Notes under the pieces: generated by a model | What the model saw: only the letters and a program-made list of their open reading frames with translations | Told to the model about the DNA's origin: nothing | Database searches by the model: none | Program-made: the position numbers and the translations under genes | Shown: piece by piece, positions 30,982 through 42,410 of the stretch | Numbering within the stretch: position 1 is the first letter of the stretch | How the letters are laid out: each line of letters begins with the position of its first letter | Assembly (NCBI GenBank): GCA_014529385.2 | Contig: CM043945.1 | Coordinates: 145,189,741-145,253,740, forward strand | DNA: 64,000 bases | Direction of reading: 5' to 3' | DNA from: Adiantum capillus-veneris | Taxonomy: Eukaryota; Streptophyta; Polypodiopsida; Polypodiales; Pteridaceae

Positions 30982-33415
30982 ATATCCAACTAGATACCAC
31001 TTGATTTGGCCAAATTTCGGCAACATAACAATCCCAAAACTTGCGCGAAACCAATTCCCCTGTTGGAACTCACTTCCACTAGCATACACCCTCTGATTCC
31101 TGCCCAGAACAGTAAATTCAGCACGCTGTATTTATTGGTTTTTGCCCTGTTTTCAGCCCCAAACAGTCCCCTAACTGTCCTCTGCTAGTGGGACACTATT
31201 CCCAATGGTTCTGGCGTCCGTATGGCTGAAAACATTCAATTTACAGAGCATACACAGCGCTGAAAACGCACCTGTACAGTGAGGTTATGACCCTCACCGG
31301 TGCCTGCTTTTAAGTAGCAGTTATCTACCCCTGTTCCTGCTCAAGGAGGCTCTTGCCTCAACACAAAAGCATGAAACCGCACAGCTGTACATCAATCAAA
31401 TGAAGAGCCCTCTTGTGGGGCATCACATAACTGCACGTAGGGGGGAGAGAGAGCAGTGTGTAGTGTGCAGGTCATCACTCCTAGCACCACACTATACATA
31501 GAGAGGAAAGCAAGCACTCCATAGCTCTTAACCTATGAGACAGGTTCTCAACGAAGCATCCCCCCAGCATAAATCGAGCGCCCTCTCTGCTGCCCTTGAC
31601 CTGTAATGCATTTGTGAACAAATAGATGCAAAAAGGGGAAGATTTCCATGGCTGCCAAAACCTGTGTATCGTTGAAAATGCAGCAAGACAGCCCTGTAAA
31701 CACGCATCTGATGCCTTCCAATGCTGAAATTGAGCTCCTTGGTCATAGGTAAAGTCATGGGAAGCTCAAAAATGGAGAGAAATGGCTGAAAATCATAGTT
31801 ATCAGCCTCCAAAACTGCTCCAAAAAGTCAATTACGAGTTCTCTTCTCCCAAACTTGGTAAATTGGCCAAAAAGTGTCACTTGGCACTCATACATGCAAT
31901 TTCCCCGCATTGGGCTTCCTGCTTAAAAATCTCTCAACTGGTGCATCAGTTGACTTTGCAACAGAGTAATAAAATGTTCCCCTTGTCATTCTGAAGCTAA
32001 TGACGCGAATAGATTTTGTGGCCCAAAATAGTAGTTTCCTAATTTTCAGGAGATGCTTCCGTTGGGCTCCCACTGGGCTTCTGACCATCTATCCTCATTG
32101 GGACCGCATCCAAAAGTGCAATGTGGCCCAACTATCGAACACTTTCTGTTGGTGATCCCACCTTGACTTTATGCCTTTATTGAGTTCACTTCCTAGTATC
32201 CACCACCTTGCTATGGGCGACGGGGAGACCTACATGACCTTGCACTGAGCCTAGAGATCCTCTTACTATACGAATTCCAGTGCCGACCAACTTCTCGTCT
32301 GTGGGTAAAACTACCGTTCACATTGGCCATACAATGTCCGACCATTTGCAACTTCAAAAAGAGGGTCTCAAAAATTAAACGAAAATCATTGGAAAGAAAC
32401 CAACAACTAAGGTTAGCAGTAGCCACGTCCTCGTGACATACCCCCCTCTTGAAATCGCAAACGTCCTCATTGCATACCATAAATACATGCCATAGATGAT
32501 CTTGTGTGGTAAGCACCCTTTTATCATCGCATGTATCCGCAACAAAGACTGTCAAAACATATGTACAAATGACTTAATGAGACCTTCATACTTTTGTGAA
32601 ACTATACACTAATGTTGCACTGAATCCATGAGTACATTTCATGTGCTAGCTTTATCATTACCCCTCCTTTGCAGACATTGGGTTGGGGCATATGTAGGCT
32701 GTAACCCAAAGGCCTCAAGGTAAAGCTGCAATACATTGGTGACTCTAACAGTTCATGCTCTTCCATCCACTTTGCATCCATAGGTGGATAGTTCTTGAAC
32801 TTCACCACATAGCATCTTGCAACCTGTCCCTTAACTTTTTACCTGTGCAAGAGGCTCTTGCCTCTGCAAACGAGCATAATTCCACAACACTGACGTACCA
32901 CCTACGACCAAGCAAGCTCAAGTTTCAAGATGATTTACCAATGCGTCATAGAATCCAAGCAATCGCCTCAGAGAATCGGCAAGCAGTGCGTCACCTGGCA
33001 GACCCACATCACTCCCGCAGGAGATCTAGCGGCCAATCTACCACCGTGAGACCTCTCCCTATCTCATCTTGGTTCATACTTGCAAACCCTAAAAACGTAG
33101 CAGAAAATCAGCCCTAATTTGACCACTTTTTAGCAGGGCGTACATGCGGAATTTCCTGTCTGTCTTATGAAGAGGAACCCTCTTCCATAATGCCCTTCCC
33201 TTTGTCGGCCATAGTGTAATCCCGTGTTCTTGTACTCTGTGTCTTTACCCAAAACAACGGAGGCTCACTCTTTGAGGAAAAAGTGATTGATGTCCCGGCA
33301 ACGGAACCATGAAACCGGCCCGTAGGGCGGTAGGCGTTGGCTTTCACCCGAAAATTCTTTACTTTAGACACACACACAGAGCACTTTGCAAAGGGAACCT
33401 GCGACGGGAATTAAC
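30982..33415 (-). mobile_element. Inverted copy of element B
   Basis: The reverse complement matches 6212-8608 with few differences: LTR 30982-32438, purine tract beside it, interior 32439-33309 with the same Gag stub (33165-33212) and integrase-like remnant (32602-32840), primer site at 33291-33309 and LTR tail 33310-33415. The last 230 bases of the LTR are missing at 30982. It shares with copy 1 the element A insertion at exactly the same base. Confidence 0.88.
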
Positions 33416-33420
33416 ACTTA
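33416..33420 (-). repeat. Target duplication shared by the inverted element A copy
   Basis: actta, the complement of taagt, at the same B-LTR position as 6207-6211. Confidence 0.75.
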
Positions 33421-34671
33421 TGTAAGGTGGAGCGGAATGAATGTTGTATTTTCTCAAGATTAGTGATCTTTATTGCTCAAGGTTCCTTTTAGTTCTTAGG
33501 GAAAGAGAGAGCTTTCCGTCTTATGGAGAGTGCTATGATCACGAACAAAGTGAGTGGATATTGTGAGTGCAAGTGAATGAGACTGAGAGAAGGAGAGAGA
33601 AGAGATACCACACCCAAGAGGTTGTAAAACCCTCCTCCGAAGGCCCCACTCTCGTCGGCGAGAGTGGTCTACTTTGATTGCACAAAGGTGTACAATGCGC
33701 ATGCAACGGACTGATGCAATTTGGACTATGCCGATGACGACGACTTGATGGCTGAAATCTGGGATCTTCTAACTAATGTTTTTCGAGGCTGTTTCGGTGG
33801 CTGAAAATGACTGTTTTGGTTACGTTTTTATGGCTGAAAATGGGGGAACATCTGCAACCAACTTGGGGCTGATCTGCTACTGTGTCATAGGCTGAAAAAC
33901 GTTGTGGATCTGATGTGGTTTAGGGCTGAAAACCAAAACGCTGGCTGAATCTGTCCTTTGCCAAAACGCTAGGCTGATCTGCATCTGCAATCCCAAAAAG
34001 CTGATGTATCTGATGCATGCGAGGCTGATCTGACTCTGCAAAGCAAAAACGCTGATGTGCTTGATGAGGCTGGCGTTAGTAATAGCTGAAAACGCTGATG
34101 GTGATCATGAGGAAACGCTAGGCTGAGAAGCTTGCTGGTGATGTCTACTGGATGAGGAAAACACCAGGATACTGGGCTGGGGGATGGCGATGGCCTGTTG
34201 GGAAGGAAACGCCAGAGTCTGCAGAGACTAGGCAATGGTGTCTGGCGAGGGTGCTGAGGGGGGTACTGCTGAGAAATTGCCTGTTGAGCGGGAAGTTCCT
34301 GCTGCCTCTTCTGTCAGAAAGTGCTAACTTGGGTTTGCTTATATATTAACTTAGCAAAATTGCCCTACCTACTTTTGTTGAAAAGTCGCTTAAAAAATAA
34401 TAAGTGAAAATAACCAAAAATAGGAAAATAGGCTAAATGCACTGGAAAATTCCCCTAATTGATGCTAATGGATTCTGATGGGAATTCCGATGATCATGCT
34501 CTGTGCAACCGGAGGATATGCATCTATGCTAAGTGACTAGGCATGCACGGTCTACGAATAGACTCACAAAAGTGCCAGATCACTGCTAATCTAGACTTGA
34601 CTAAACTGACTGAACCCTGCTGTGGTATAGCTTGTCCACGGACACATAGGGTTGGGATGTGTCACGTGACA
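33421..34671 (-). repeat. Inverted 3' LTR of element A
   Basis: Reverse complement of 4937-6206, without the GTC expansion. It carries the TATA box (complement near 34339-34348), the hairpin and AATAAA. It is flanked by the B LTR tail on one side and the purine tract (34672-34683) on the other. Confidence 0.88.
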
Positions 34672-35032
34672 TCCCCTCCTTTTCAAAGTGAGGTATTGGT
34701 ACCGAACTGTATGGCGTTGAGGGAGATCGCCAACAGCATCCGGAATCCTAGAAGGGACTCTTCGCCGGCCCACTCTGTTGTGTGGGTCGAGCGGTACTTG
34801 AACTTCATAAAGGTCTGCAACGCTTACTTCTTTGGGCCGCGTCGAAAGCGACAAAGTCATTTGAATCTCCTTTCTTGTGTCAACTGCGTCTAGAGATCTA
34901 CTTCTTTCATCTTCAAGAATCTCCATGGCTGAAAATTCCTGAAACCATTTCCAACACAAAACCATGAACATACCCATTCCATGTAAAGTGATGGAAAAAA
35001 AATCTTGTCTTCTCTAAAGACTGTGTATGCAA
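34672..35032 (-). pseudogene. Inverted end of element A ORF X
   Basis: The reverse complement follows 4578-4936, the last third of ORF X, with frameshifts. Homology stops at 35032 (gtgtatgcaa), where a second, more diverged LTR begins. The rest of the A interior is absent. Confidence 0.75.
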
Positions 35033-35347
35033 ATTAGGCTTGGGTAATTTGCCCTACCCAGTTTCCCAACAAAAGTCACTTCATAATAAGTGAAAAATGG
35101 CTAAAATAGGGAAAATAGGTCTATGCACTGTAAAAATGCTCCTGATGGGTTTTGACTGTAATCTGATGATCATGCTATGTGCAACAAGAGGATATGCATT
35201 TACTCTAAGTGTTTGAACATGTACGGTCTTCGAGCAAACTCACAAAAGTGCCAAAATACTTCCTAAGCTAGGCTAACTGAATTGAATTTAACCCATGTCA
35301 TGAAGTAGCTTGTCCACATACACATAGAATTAGATGTGCACGTGACA
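35033..35347 (-). repeat. Truncated inverted LTR of a diverged A-family element
   Basis: The reverse complement matches the first 310 bases of LTR 36983-38207 and ends at the TGTCACGTG-type start (tgtgcacgtgaca, 35335-35347). R and U5 are missing. Confidence 0.7.
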
Positions 35348-35745
35348 TCCCCTCCTTTTCAATGTGAGGTACTGGCACCGAACTATATGGCATCGAGAGA
35401 GATCGCCAACAACGTCTGGAATCCTGGAAAGGACTCTTCGTCGGCCCACTCTGATGCGTGGGTCATGCGATACTTGAACTTCATAAAGGTCTACAACGCT
35501 TGCTTCTTTGGGCCGCGCCGAAAGCGACAAAGTCATTTGTGGCTCCGTCAATGCTTCAACTTTGTCTTTAGTCATGCGTCTACCTTCTTTAAGTGACTGG
35601 AAAAATTCTAGGCTTCTTTAAAGACTGTGCATGCAATGTAGATGAACATATAGACAGAGTGCTAAACCGTTCATCAAACACACGCAAACAATGGGGTCGG
35701 ATCTTGACTTTCTGATCTAAATCTATCAACTGTGGCAAATCACAA
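35348..35745 (-). pseudogene. Inverted ORF X fragment of the diverged A-family element
   Basis: Purine tract 35348-35359, then the reverse complement of the ORF X end, as far as caaatcacaatgg at 35745. There the orientation flips to plus. Confidence 0.7.
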
Positions 35746-36982
35746 TGGAGCGAGACCAAGCACGACAAGAGAAGAGCGATCAACACATGAAAGAATTCTT
35801 GCGACTCTTTTCTCAAGTTCAAGCACAGATGCAAAAGATTCGGAAAAAGGAGACTCTCTCAGTCTCTTCTTCTCCAAAGCATGACACACAGGAATTGCAT
35901 GATTATGAGAAGCATGATGAATTAAATGATAATGATGAGCATGATGATTTGAATGCCAATGATTTGCATGAGGATTTGGATGACAATGACAAGCATGATG
36001 ATTTGCATGATCAAGATGTGATTTCTCACAAGCATGATGAGTTGCATAAAGATGTTGTGATTGTTTACAAGGATGATGTGTTAGTTGATACTTTCTCTAG
36101 TGAAGCTAACCTCATTGCAGATTCAATCAATCACGAAGAACCGATCTTGGCTCTCGAGTCGAGGTCCACAGAACCCCCACAGGAAGATTCGATCAAACAA
36201 AAAGGACCGATCTTGGCTCTCGAGCCTAGGTCCCAAGAACCCTCACAAGAAGTATTATGTGTTTGAATGATTTGTCAGCACGTATTGTTCGAGTGTTTCA
36301 TTCGTGATCGTTTTCTGTATTTTAGTCAGCGTCTTTATGTGATTCCTTTTACTAGGTATGACATATTGTACGTTGAACACGTTTCGCTCATGAATGAGCA
36401 CGAATATATGCGGATTGTTTATGAAAAGCTGAAAAGTATGCATTTCAAGGACGTCACATTCCATGTCTCTTCCTTGGCACGACAGTTGTAGAAAGAGCAC
36501 ATGAAAGTATGAGCACCAAGCATGGGCATTTCCGTTGTGAATTGCCACAGTTGATTGCTTCAGATCCGCAGAGAAAGATTCAATCTCATGGGTTGCGTGT
36601 GTGTGGTGAACAGTTTGACACTCCGTCTATTTGTTTATCTACATTGCATGCACAGTCTTTTAGGAAGACGAGATTTTTTCCATTCACTTTACATGGAATG
36701 GGTATGTTCATGTTTTTGTGTTAGAGGAATTTTCAGCCATGGAGATTCTTACAGCATGACTCTCGATGAAGTTGAAGCATTGAAGGAGCCACAGAAGACT
36801 TTGCCGCTTTGGTGCGGCCCAAAGAAGCAAGCGTTGCAGACCTTCATGAAGTTCAAATACCGCACGACCCACACATCAGAGTGGGCCGACGAAGAGTCCC
36901 TTCCAGGATTCCGGATGCTATTGGCGATCTCCCTCGACGCCATACAGTTCGGTACTAGTACCTCACTTTGAAAAGGAGGGAA
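35746..36982 (+). pseudogene. ORF X copy of the diverged A-family element
   Basis: The plus-strand frame up to 36266 opens with a basic/Gln-rich head (RQEKSDQHMKEFLRLFSQVQ). It then repeats the Asp/His run (HDDLHDQDVISHKHDEL) and the EEPILALE..STEPPQE units seen at 3854-4190. A stop at 36264 interrupts it, and fragments continue to a purine tract at 36971-36982. The order and the repeats are conserved with element A, while the wording has diverged clearly. ORF X has therefore been kept through subfamily divergence. Function is unknown. Confidence 0.65.
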
Positions 36983-38207
36983 TGTCACGTGACACATCCA
37001 ACCCTATGTGCCCGTGGACAAGCTACAGCACGACAAGGGTTCAGTCAGTCCAGTCAGTCTAGATTTAGAAGTGTTCTGGCACTTTTGTGAGTCTGTTCGA
37101 AGACCATGGATGCCCAAACACTTAGTATAGATGCATATCCTCCGGTCGCACACATCATAAGCATTCCCATCAGAATCCATCAGAATCCTTCAGGGGAATT
37201 TTCCAATGCATTTAGCCTATTTTCCCTATTTTTGACATTTTTCACTTATTATTTTTAAGTTACTTTTGTTGGAAAGTAGGTAGGGCAAATTGAGTAAGTT
37301 TGTATATAAGCAAACCTAGGCTAGCACTAATTGGCAGAAGAGGCAGCAGGAGCACCTTGCTCAACAGGCAACTTCTCAAAGACCAACCCCGCGACTACTC
37401 TGGCGTTTTCTCCACAGAAGACCTAGCGTTTTTGCATCAAATCAGCCTTGGCGATTTGTGCACAGCAAATCAGCCCCGGCGTCGTCAAGACACAGCAGAT
37501 CAGCCTAGCGTTTTGCATTTGCAGGACAACCGACGAGACAGTAGCAGATTTTCAGTCCTAGCGTTTTTGCATCTGCATTATACCCCAGCGTTTTGGAGAT
37601 TCTTCACGACGGAACCTCAAGAACCATCAGCGTTTTCAGTTTTCAGCCCTTAGACGCCGTTGATCAAGTCCCGAACCTCGCAGATCTCACCTTCCCGCAG
37701 CAGTTCCTCGCCGCACAGTCAGTTTCCGCAAGGTTTGCAGTTTCAGCCCGGAAAACGCAGATTTCAGCATCTGCGTTTTCAGCGCGTCATCGTCGTACCA
37801 TCGTCATCGACATAGAGTCAGAATTCAGCAGCTAAAAATTTGCAGATTTCAGCCCTTAGCATTCTCAGATTTCAGCCCGTCTCGTCGTTGTCCTCATCGT
37901 CGTCGACATCGTCAGCAAGTCCAAGCATTGTAGAGATTGTGTAATCATAAGTAGACTGCTCTCGCCATCGAGAGTGGGGCCTTCGGAGGAGGGTTTTACA
38001 ACGTCTTGGTGTCGTATTCTCTTCTCTCTCTATCTCTCAGTCTCATACACTTGCACGCACAGTGTCCGTTCACTTTGTTATGATCATTGCACTCTCTCAT
38101 TAAGAACGGAAGGCTCTACCTTCCATAAGAACGAAAAGGAACCTTGAGCACAATTCGGAGCACTCATCTTGAGCAAAGTTCAAACATTCATTCCGCTGCA
38201 CCTAACA
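36983..38207 (+). repeat. LTR of the diverged A-family element
   Basis: About 1,225 bp from TGTCACGTGACACATCC to CTGCACCTAACA. TATA (tatataagc near 37302-37310), GCGTTTT repeats (37400-37790) and the hairpin are all present. It joins LINE sequence at 38208. Confidence 0.85.
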
Positions 38208-38520
38208 TTGGGCCCTGCTTGGCACAATAATATCTTTGTCCACAATGGCATGTTGCCATGAGTCCGCAATAGTCATACATACACCTCCCTGAATATCTCC
38301 AGACCAAAAAGCGGCTGACCAAAAAGTCTCATAACGGCTGCGAAAGATCTGTCCATAGCGCCGAATGCGGCTCACAAAGGTGATGCTCCTAAAGCATAAG
38401 AATATCTATTGTACCACCCACAAGGCATCTCTAAAGCTCCTGTCACAAACGACCCCTAACGTAAAACTTGGGGTCCACCTAGACCTTGCACATTCCAGGA
38501 GACAATCCTCATGGAATCAA
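38208..38520 (-). pseudogene. LINE endonuclease N-terminus
   Basis: The minus strand begins MRIVSWNVQGLGGPQV near 38520, the classic start of LINE ORF2 apurinic endonucleases (M+I.SWN.RGLG). Further on GGVCMTIADSWQHAIV and DIIVPSRA match the GG....... and V.GR(A/V) part of the same domain, in shifted frames. It is cut at 38207 by the A-family LTR. The endonuclease nicks target DNA to prime reverse transcription. Broken and truncated. Confidence 0.65.
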
Positions 38521-38728
38521 TGAGAGAAAATCGATGTTCCCGCGACAGTCAACCTCACAATCTATGAAGCCGGCTTGGATGGGGAGTAATCCACATCCGA
38601 GAGACCACAAGAGAGGCATGTCTGAAGTGACTGTCCAACCCATGCCCCGGATGAGCATGCACTCTGTAAAGCTACATCCTCTGTCCATGAATCCTCATGT
38701 ACAAATACATAACAAGGAGCACTCTGGG
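38521..38728 (-). pseudogene. LINE ORF1 end, left of element G
   Basis: Reverse complement continues from 42041-42410 once element G and one ctggg are removed. A degenerate Cys cluster (CLSCG) may be the ORF1 zinc knuckle. Frames are broken. Confidence 0.4.
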
Positions 38729-38870
38729 TGTAAGGATTCTAGGTACTAATCCTTTATTAAGTACTTAAACTCATGATTAAGACTTAAGAAACTTGAATTG
38801 TACTCGAGACAAGACTTAGAAGACTCTGTGTTTGATTGATTGACTTGTTGAAAACTGAATACAATAGGCT

Positions 38871-38880
38871 CCTTATATAG
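38871..38880 (-). promoter_or_regulatory. TATA box of element G
   Basis: ctatataagg on the minus strand, with the counterpart in the right LTR near 41743-41752. It lies directly downstream of the U3 repeats. Confidence 0.65.
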
Positions 38881-38884
38881 GAGA

Positions 38885-39105
38885 CGAAGAGACATAAATG
38901 AAAAGACATGTCTCTTGGTGAAGAGACATGACTTTAGACGTAAAGACGCATCTTTTCGGCAAAGAGCTACAACCATTGGGCGAAGAGTCGCACCCGTAGA
39001 GCGAAGGGGTGTGACCAGTCGATCGAAGGAGTGTGGCTTTTGGCGAAGAGGCACGTCTCTTGGGCAAAGGGGTGTGACCATCCAAGCGCAAGGGTCCTCC
39101 TTGGC
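38885..39105 (-). repeat. U3 tandem repeats upstream of the element G TATA box
   Basis: About eight degenerate units of some 27 bases share (G)(A/T)CTCTTCGCC or GTCTCTTC on the minus strand. The same block is in the right LTR (41757-41975). Position suggests enhancer-like repeats. Confidence 0.6.
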
Positions 39106-39159
39106 ATGGCACTTCGCGTATCTGCAACTAGGAGTAGATGTTATACTGCAACATAGTCA

Positions 39160-40578
39160 CAATCGTGACATTCCCTCCCTCTTTAAATAAAACCCAAGGT
39201 AGTTGAAGAAACTCCGGGAGAAGGAAATGTATTGTTGTAGTGCTTCTGCATCCAAAGCTCTTTCTGTTAAGTCCCATGTCATGGCACTGTTATTGACCAT
39301 GACTATTTTGCCAAACTGAAAACTGATCATATTTGCAACTTGTCTCGTCTTTGTCAAAAGTATGAGTATCATATCTGCAACTTGATTAGTGCCTTTGTCA
39401 AAGTCTTTTGTAACTTCGAGCTTTGTCCAAGAAAAGATTGAATCTGTATCTGCTTCGAGTGAAATTATTGGTAAACTGACTTGAGTTTTCTGTTGAATGA
39501 TGACCATTGGTTGGAAATCTGTAAGGTATTCCATTGGTTGGTCTAGAACAATAAGATCCTTTTAAAGGGATGTCGTAGACTGAGACAGAGTAGTGTTTGG
39601 AGGTAGATCCATTTGTAAAGGTTTATCAATAGAACAGTTTCTGTCCAATGATTCAATTGCGGCGACTAAAGTCATGCTGCAAGAGTCTGTATCTGCTTTA
39701 TCCTTTGCATCATCGAAGGTAAGGAATGGAGTATTCAACTTTGAAAAATTGTCATTCACCACTGAATTTGATATCTGTTCAGGAACAAAGACTGTATTCT
39801 GCAAGGGCGGTGACGAGGCGAAGTTTCCTGCCTGGATCACGACCAAAGAAGGGGTTATGTGCTTGTTCGTTGTCACACAAGAATTGAAATCTTCTAAATC
39901 TTCAGCTTTCTCATCGGGTATTAAGGCTTCCAATTGAGAAGGGGGAGGTCAAGGGAGTTGTTGCTTCTTAGACCTCTGAAGGATCCTCTTGCACAAGGAA
40001 AGGATCAATAAATCTTCAACTTTACCACCATCAGATAAGAAAGACTTAAATGTAGGGCATGGCTCGTGAGGGGGAACTTGTTTAGCGTCGCGGCATTCAC
40101 GACCGAGTACTCGACTAGGGTTGGATATATGTGCCACTAAGTAAGCCCACCTTGATATTGTTGATGATCTGTTGGAAGCTTCATATTGTTGCTTTTGTTG
40201 CTGATGATTCCAATAAGAAGTTTACTGCTTAGAATTGTAACATTTCCAAGAATATTCATGTTGAGACTTTTGTTGCTCGCATGAAGGTACTTTGTGTCTG
40301 ATTGTCTCTGAGAAACCATGCTTTGGGTGAGAAAATTTCGGTTCCAAAGGCTTATGTTTGAGTGGTTCTTTCTGGTCGACCACTGAAGCGTCGGAAGAAG
40401 ATGCATGTATTGTTCGAGAAGTTGTTGGTTGACTCCGAGAAGGGGTTTGCATTTGCATCTGATCCAAGCGAGTGTGAATCGACGCGAGGCTTGATGAAAT
40501 TGCTATCATCTGCTTTTTGAGAACTGCTTTTGGATCCTCGGGTAAAATATTGTCGTCGTCATTGTGTGATTCGGCCAT
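39160..40578 (-). pseudogene. Element G ORF Y, unknown protein
   Basis: The frame opens at 40578 with MAESHNDDDNILPEDPKAVL and a coiled-coil-like segment (MIAISSSLASIHTRLDQMQM). It continues through stops near 40222, 39950 and 39555 to 39160. Its later parts (39933-39562 and 39534-39157) are acidic and then hydrophobic. There is no zinc knuckle, protease, RT or integrase. The start resembles a Gag-like head, but no Gag domain is visible. Like ORF X and the E ORF, it takes the whole interior. Function unknown; a few stops suggest decay. Confidence 0.5.
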
Positions 40579-40579
40579 G

Positions 40580-41600
40580 TCGACTGTTCAACGGAAACTG
40601 ATACTTCGAGAGCAAAAACTGCGTCTGGAATGGTTTCAACTTTGGAATTAGGGAATCGGGAATTATGACGACTTCTGGTTCGGGTGCCGGGGTATTGGGA
40701 ATGATTATGAGATCGGGTGCCGAGAGAGGGTACGCCGGCAACTCGAGGTCGGTAAGCTCGTCTATGTACGAGATGTAAGGGAAATCTGCCCACTAGTGCT
40801 CGTCGGCCATAGCAAGTGTGTGGACCTGCCGCGAGAATGCAGTGGCCAGAGGCCAAAACTGCCAGCAGGAGAGTGGAGCAAGGCAGTTTGCTGCGTTGAA
40901 ACGTCATGCTGGGGATTGTTTTTACGCAAGTAATACTTTGTCCAGGGGTGCATTCATATTGGTTAGTAATAATTTGGGGTTGGCCGGCCAAGTTTGGCAC
41001 GCACTTGGAGGTTTTTTTAAGTGGCCACTTACTTGAGATATAGCTTCCGTTAAAAAAACTGAAACGCTGCTGGTCTTTTGTAACCAAAACAGCCAGCGTA
41101 AGAATTGCTGCGAGTTGCCGCTTGAGAAAAAAAACATTGCCTGCTTGGGGCGTGTGTGATTTGATACCCCAAGGGGTGCGTCTCTCCACTATCAAGGGAT
41201 GCGAGTGTTTGTGTGGCCACGAAGCGGTGCCAGCAAAAAAAAAATCAGAAGGGGCAACCAGCAGATCATACGCCAAGGGGTGCGAGCACGTAGAGGCACA
41301 TCGGCGGGAAAGGGTGCGAACACGAAGGGGCAGCCAAAGGGTACATCCCTCGAAAGGGCAACAGCAGGGCCACCAGCATCACCATTCACAGGTACGTGCA
41401 CGCACGCACACACATCTGTGTTTTGTTTTCTGTTTACAGAATTGAGAAATAAGGTTTAGGTTACCTCATATGCTCGTATGCACATGCGTACCACCTTTCT
41501 TCTGCTTCCATGTAACTCTGGGAAAGGGGGTAGAGTGTAGCGGCAAGGGTGAGAGGCTCACAACCTTTGGGTCCCGGGAAAAAATTTGCTCTGATAACAC
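40580..41600 (-). other. Leader of element G
   Basis: About 1 kb between the primer site and the ORF Y start. An overlapping minus-strand frame (41276-40506, 256 codons) is open, but its composition looks like chance. AAAACGC-type motifs are sparse here. Confidence 0.4.
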
Positions 41601-41601
41601 T

Positions 41602-42040
41602 GTAAGGATTCTAGGTACTAATCCTTTATTAAGTACTTAAACTCATGATTAAGACTTAAGAAACTTGAACTGTACTAAGACAAGACTTAGAGGACTCTAC
41701 GTTTGATTGATTGACTTGTTGAAAACTGAGTACAATAGGCTCCTTATATAGGAGACGAAGAGACATAAATGAAAAGACATGTCTCTTGGTGAAGAGACAT
41801 GACTTTAGACATAAAGACACATCTTTTCGGCGAAGAGCTGCAACCATTGGGCGAAGAGTCGCACCCGTAGAGCGAAGGGGTGTGACCAGTCATCGAAGGA
41901 GTGTGGCTTTGAGCGAAGAGGCACGTCTCTTGGGCGAAGGGGTGTGACCATCCAAGCGCAGGGGTCCTCCTTGGCATGGCACTTTGCGTATATGCAACTA
42001 GGAGTAGATGTTATATTGCAACATTGTCACAATCGTGACA
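41602..42040 (-). repeat. 5' LTR of element G
   Basis: 439 bp, the counterpart of 38729-39170 with a handful of substitutions and small indels. Confidence 0.9.
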
Positions 42041-42410
42041 CTGGGTGTCTATAAAAACGTGTATCACAATGTGCCTATAACCAGCTGCATTAGGCGGTAT
42101 CACAATGAACTTGGCTAGCAGCCAAAGTGTCTGAATCAAGTCTATCACCCCCAGGTCCCCCGTGTGGTGCAAGAACTCAAAAGCCTCGACCTGGAGCCAA
42201 TCTAGTATTGTATGCAGAGTCCACTTTCGGTGATCCTTGACACATACCAGAAAGGAGAAGCCAACCCCTCTATCCAAGGCATCGACACCTCTAGCTGCCA
42301 GAAAGAGAGCATATACTTTGAAAAAGGTTGCCTCGAGGTCACAAGATAGGTCGCTAAAAAACCGCGTAAAATCATAGTCGAAGAAGTCCCATCATCGATG
42401 AATGTCAAAA
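42041..42410 (-). pseudogene. LINE ORF1 fragment (DUF4283-like, weak)
   Basis: The minus-strand frame from about 42400 to 42041 reads LDRGVGFSFLVCVKDHRKWTL and then LHHTGDLGVIDLIQTLWLLA and YRHIVIHVFIDTQ. The spacing is like the DUF4283 domain of plant LINE ORF1 (..GPW....L.L..W...; lW..vl..iG...G....D..T....R.V.V..D). It abuts element G and continues at 38728. The assignment depends on the adjoining endonuclease start at 38520. Confidence 0.4.

Larger units (their letters stand above)
38729..39170 (-). repeat. 3' LTR of element G
   Basis: 442 bp. It contains TATA (ctatataagg on the minus strand, 38871-38880) and upstream of it a run of degenerate CTCTTCGCC repeats (38885-39105). Confidence 0.9.
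38729..42040 (-). mobile_element. Element G: complete minus-strand LTR element without pol
   Basis: LTRs 38729-39170 and 41602-42040 run TGTAAGGATTC...AATCGTGACA. The target duplication ctggg is at 38724-38728 and 42041-42045. A Met-tRNA-type primer-site complement (tgctctgataac, 41589-41600) abuts the right LTR, and a pyrimidine tract (ttccctccctcttt, 39171-39184) abuts the left, so the element reads leftward. The interior holds one long, broken ORF and no RT or integrase. The LTRs differ at few positions, so it is relatively young. Confidence 0.92.

Noticed and set aside
40506-41276. 256-codon minus-strand frame in element G
   Set aside because: It lies in the leader, overlaps the ORF Y start in another frame, and has no motif; probably open by chance.
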